Assembly (NCBI GenBank): GCA_964393825.1
Contig: CAYMUY010000025.1
Span: 1 to 64,000, forward strand
Direction: 5' to 3'
From: PFJX01 sp964393825
GTDB lineage: Bacteria; Pseudomonadota; Gammaproteobacteria; Burkholderiales; Thiobacillaceae
DNA length: 64,000 nt
Shown: positions 61,541 through 64,000 of the stretch, in pieces
Layout: every line of letters starts with the position of its first letter
Numbering within the stretch: position 1 is the stretch's first letter
Program-made: the position numbers and the translations under genes
Notes under the pieces: model-generated
Database searches by the model: none
Told to the model about the DNA's origin: nothing
The model's input: only the letters and a program-made list of their open reading frames with translations

Positions 61541-62491
61541 ATGAAGGAATATGTCGTCTTTCTCGATCGCGCCACGCTGAACGCGGACCTGCGCTTCCCC
61601 GACTTCGACCACACCTGGGTGGAGCATCCGGATGTCCCCCCGGCGGAGGTGGCCGAAGCCTTGTGGCGGGCGAGCATCGCGATCGCCAACAAGACGCCGG
61701 TCACCCGCGCGGTGATCGAGTCCTGCCCCAAACTCAAACTGGTGGCGGTGGCGGCGACCGGGGTCAACAACGTCGATCTCGAGGCCTGCCGCGAGCGCGG
61801 CATCGCGGTCTGCAACATCCGGGGCTACGCCGAGCATACGGTGCCGGAACACGTGTTCATGCTGCTGCTGGCGCTACGCCGCAATCTGCTGGCTTGGCGG
61901 CAGACGCTGCGCCAGGGGGCCTGGCAGCGGTCGGAAGGATTCTGCCTGTTCGACCACGAAATGCACGACCTCGCCGGCTCGACTCTGGGACTGATCGGCC
62001 ACGGCAGCACCGGCGCCGGGGTGGAACGGCTCGCGCGCGCATTCGGCATGGAAGTGCTCATCGCCGAGAACAAGGGAGCGGAGGCGACGCGGCCGGGTCA
62101 TACCGCATTCGAGGAGGTGCTGGCGCGCGCCGACCAGATCAGCCTGCATGTGCCCTTGCTGGAGTCCACGCGTGACCTGATCGGCAGCCGCGAATTCGGT
62201 CTGATGAAGAAGACCGCGGTGTTGATCAACACCGCGCGCGGTGGGGTCGTCAATGAAGCGGCGCTGGTCTCCGCGCTGAAGACCCGGCGCATCGCCGGAG
62301 CGGGGTTCGATGTGTTGAGCACGGAGCCGCCGCGCGACGGTCATCCCCTGCTCGACCTCGACCTGCCCAATTTCCTGCTGACCCCGCACGTCGCCTGGTC
62401 CAGCCGCGAGGCGATGCAGCGACTGGGCGATCAGTTGATCGACAACATCGAGGCGTTCGTGCGCGGCGAGGCTAGAAACCGGGTGGTTTGA
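61541..62491 (+). CDS. D-2-hydroxyacid dehydrogenase (hydroxypyruvate/glycerate type)
   Basis: The 316-residue NAD(P)-dependent enzyme has the cofactor loop LGLIGHGSTGAG near residue 149, catalytic Arg in NTARGGVVNE, Glu in LSTEPPRDG and His in TPHVAWSS. VAATGVNNVDL and NIRGYAEHTVPEH match the glycerate/hydroxypyruvate reductase branch. The Ser-Thr between the cofactor glycines is a little unusual (GHGSTG). The ATG at 61541 (MKEYVVFLD) gives the standard length. It converges with pssA. Confidence 0.9.
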   Translation: MKEYVVFLDRATLNADLRFPDFDHTWVEHPDVPPAEVAEALWRASIAIANKTPVTRAVIESCPKLKLVAVAATGVNNVDLEACRERGIAVCNIRGYAEHTVPEHVFMLLLALRRNLLAWRQTLRQGAWQRSEGFCLFDHEMHDLAGSTLGLIGHGSTGAGVERLARAFGMEVLIAENKGAEATRPGHTAFEEVLARADQISLHVPLLESTRDLIGSREFGLMKKTAVLINTARGGVVNEAALVSALKTRRIAGAGFDVLSTEPPRDGHPLLDLDLPNFLLTPHVAWSSREAMQRLGDQLIDNIEAFVRGEARNRVV

Positions 62492-62523
62492 CCGTTCCGG
62501 ATCAGCCTGCCACCGGCGCCGCC

Positions 62524-63318
62524 TCATGTCTCGGGCGTGGCCACCTTAGAATGTTTGCGCAGGCGTTGCCTGACCCAGAGGACATAGCCGGAGAGGCCGT
62601 AGCCGACCAGCAGCAGGAGCAGGACGATGGGTGGGTCGATGGCGACCAGGGAAATCGAGAGCGCGAACAGGACGATGACGATGAACGGCACGCTCTTCTT
62701 CAGGTTGATGTCCTTGCCGCTGTAGAAGCGCAGGTTGCTGACCATGCTGATGCCCGCGAACAGGGTCACCCCCCAGGCCAGCCAGCTGATGTCGCCCCTG
62801 GCGACGTGGTTGTCCACCATGACCCAGACCAGGCCGGCCACCAGGGTCGCTGCCGCCGGGCTGGGCAGGCCCTGGAACCAGCATTTGTCCTGGACTGCGT
62901 GCATGGTGTTGAAACGCGCCAGCCGCAGCGCGGCGCCGGCGCAGTAGACAAAGGCGGCGATCCAGCCCAGCTTGCCCATGCCCTTCAGCGCGAAGCTGTA
63001 CATGACCAGGGCGGGCGCGACACCGAAGGACACCATGTCGGAGAGGGAGTCGTATTCGGCGCCGAATTCGCTCTGGGTATTGGTCAGGCGGGCGACTCGG
63101 CCATCCAGGCCGTCCAGGATCATGGCCACGAAGATGGCGATGGCGGCCTGCTCGAACCGGCCATTCATGGCCTGCACGATGGAATAAAAACCGGCGAACA
63201 AGGCGCCGGTGGTAAACAGGTTGGGGAGGAGATAGATGCCACGCCGACGCGGCTTGCTGCTGGTTTCCTCGTCGCTGGCTTCCGGTTCCGGAAGGGAACC
63301 GCTCTCGCGTTCATCCAT
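62524..63318 (-). CDS. pssA: CDP-diacylglycerol--serine O-phosphatidyltransferase
   Basis: The 264-residue membrane protein has the CDP-alcohol phosphotransferase motif DG..GR.AR with later G and D residues (DGLDGRVARLTN, FGAEYDSLSD). About seven helices follow, with a short basic tail. It makes phosphatidylserine from CDP-diacylglycerol. It begins two bases after psd, giving the two-step route to phosphatidylethanolamine as one unit. Confidence 0.95.
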   Translation of the reverse strand: MDERESGSLPEPEASDEETSSKPRRRGIYLLPNLFTTGALFAGFYSIVQAMNGRFEQAAIAIFVAMILDGLDGRVARLTNTQSEFGAEYDSLSDMVSFGVAPALVMYSFALKGMGKLGWIAAFVYCAGAALRLARFNTMHAVQDKCWFQGLPSPAAATLVAGLVWVMVDNHVARGDISWLAWGVTLFAGISMVSNLRFYSGKDINLKKSVPFIVIVLFALSISLVAIDPPIVLLLLLVGYGLSGYVLWVRQRLRKHSKVATPET

Positions 63319-63320
63319 GC

Positions 63321-63980
63321 TCAGAGCTGCGCCAGAACATCGCTGGAGGCGCTCACCTTGTCGCCAAGCGCAACGCGCGGACGGGCATCGGTGGGCAGGT
63401 AGACATCCACGCGCGAGCCGAAGCGGATGAAGCCGTAGCGCTGGCCGCGTTGCAGCACGGCGCCCGGTTCCACGTAACAGAGGATGCGCCGGGCGATGAG
63501 GCCAGCCACCTGGACGCTGGTGACATCCTTGCCGTCCACGGTCTTGAACCAGACGGCATTGCGCTCGTTTTCGGTGGAGGCCTTGGCGAGATCGGCATTG
63601 ATGAATTTGCCGGGTGTGTACCAGACCTGTTTCACCTCGCCATCCACCGGTGCGCGGTTGGAGTGGACGTTGAAGACGTTCATGAACACGCTGATCTTGA
63701 GCGCGCGGCGATTGAGCCAGGGGTCGTCGGTTTCCTCGACCGCGACGATGCGGCCGTCGGCGGGAGACAGCACCAGGCCATCACCGGCCGGCGCGGAACG
63801 CGCCGGGTCGCGGAAGAACTGCAGCACAAATATCGTCAGCAGCCAGAACGGGGACGCCCAGAGCCAGCCCGCGCCTGCCGTGGTCACCAGGGCAAGGACG
63901 GCGAAGATCGCCAGGAACGGGCGGCCCTCGCGGGCAAAAATGGGGTGTGGCCAGGGGGCCTTGGGGGGTGTGGTGCTCAT
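63321..63980 (-). CDS. psd: Phosphatidylserine decarboxylase proenzyme
   Basis: The 219-residue proenzyme has N-terminal membrane segments (about 22-55), FFRDP, SPADGRIV, VFMNVFNVHSNRAP and the self-cleavage site Gly188-Ser189 in RFGSRVD, which yields the pyruvoyl group. Its length fits the short PSD class found in betaproteobacteria, where psd-pssA often follows ilvC. It decarboxylates phosphatidylserine to phosphatidylethanolamine. Confidence 0.95.
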   Translation of the reverse strand: MSTTPPKAPWPHPIFAREGRPFLAIFAVLALVTTAGAGWLWASPFWLLTIFVLQFFRDPARSAPAGDGLVLSPADGRIVAVEETDDPWLNRRALKISVFMNVFNVHSNRAPVDGEVKQVWYTPGKFINADLAKASTENERNAVWFKTVDGKDVTSVQVAGLIARRILCYVEPGAVLQRGQRYGFIRFGSRVDVYLPTDARPRVALGDKVSASSDVLAQL

Positions 63981-64000
63981 GGGGCGAATGTTGGCATCTG

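Overview
The window is high-GC DNA from a Gram-negative bacterium, most likely a betaproteobacterium. The pointers are the psd-pssA pair, a cysE-iscR-iscSUA-hscBA-fdx-iscX run, exbB-exbD-lpxK-Trm112, pcnB-folK-dgk-panB-panC, a PEP-CTERM exported protein with a sigma-54-type promoter, and an aspartyl-tRNA synthetase with the residues of the non-discriminating type. No rRNA, tRNA, CRISPR array, insertion sequence or prophage was found. This placement comes from gene content and order, not from a database search.

Region 1 (1-25957, minus strand) is one uninterrupted reading frame of at least 8652 codons that runs off the left edge. It encodes a giant modular surface or secreted protein. It opens with the LEPR-XLL motif and then carries PPC-like domains, four copies of an amidotransferase-fold module, SbsA-type Ig domains, a PA14 domain, about eleven CARDB repeats, four Calx-beta-like repeats, a Cys-rich/Gly-rich island, SdrD_B-type repeats split by a complete subtilisin-family protease domain, and cadherin-like domains. 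At the left edge are at least two perfect 540-bp tandem copies of a cadherin-plus-PKD unit. Long open frames on the opposite strand are shadows of this gene.

Region 2 (25958-29296) holds a PEP-CTERM protein gene (minus) with a good sigma-54 promoter and, divergent from it, an orphan V-type ATPase subunit I homologue.

Region 3 (29392-40040, minus) is housekeeping. It contains an extended isc operon (iscR-S-U-A, hscB, hscA, a DUF3050 protein, fdx, iscX and a TTG-start periplasmic protein). Upstream of it lie cysE, a stand-alone fliJ, and exbB-exbD-lpxK-Trm112. IscR-type operators overlap the promoters of both iscR and cysE. Two 73%-identical 81-bp intergenic repeats sit at the same place relative to genes, exactly between one stop codon and the next start.

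Region 4 (40158-44734, plus) is pcnB-folK-dNK-panB-panC, tightly overlapped, then panD from its own promoter: RNA polyadenylation, folate, nucleoside salvage and pantothenate.

Region 5 (44777-53785) holds ampD with a thioredoxin-like gene, a PAS sensor coupled to a chemoreceptor with a CZB domain, an FmdB zinc ribbon, a DUF502 membrane protein, aspS, a Tat-exported iron superoxide dismutase, a Tat-exported double-PilJ-domain protein, and methionine gamma-lyase.

Region 6 (53885-64000) holds a SNF2-family helicase with a SWIM zinc finger, a MacA/MacB-type efflux set with a proline-rich periplasmic protein, a DUF336/HbpS-like secreted protein, a D-2-hydroxyacid dehydrogenase, and pssA-psd for phosphatidylethanolamine synthesis.

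The most unusual material is the giant protein: its scale, embedded protease, repeated amidotransferase-like domains and perfect tandem repeats. Next come its neighbours (sigma-54-driven PEP-CTERM gene, orphan V-ATPase I subunit) and the extra genes carried inside the isc operon.
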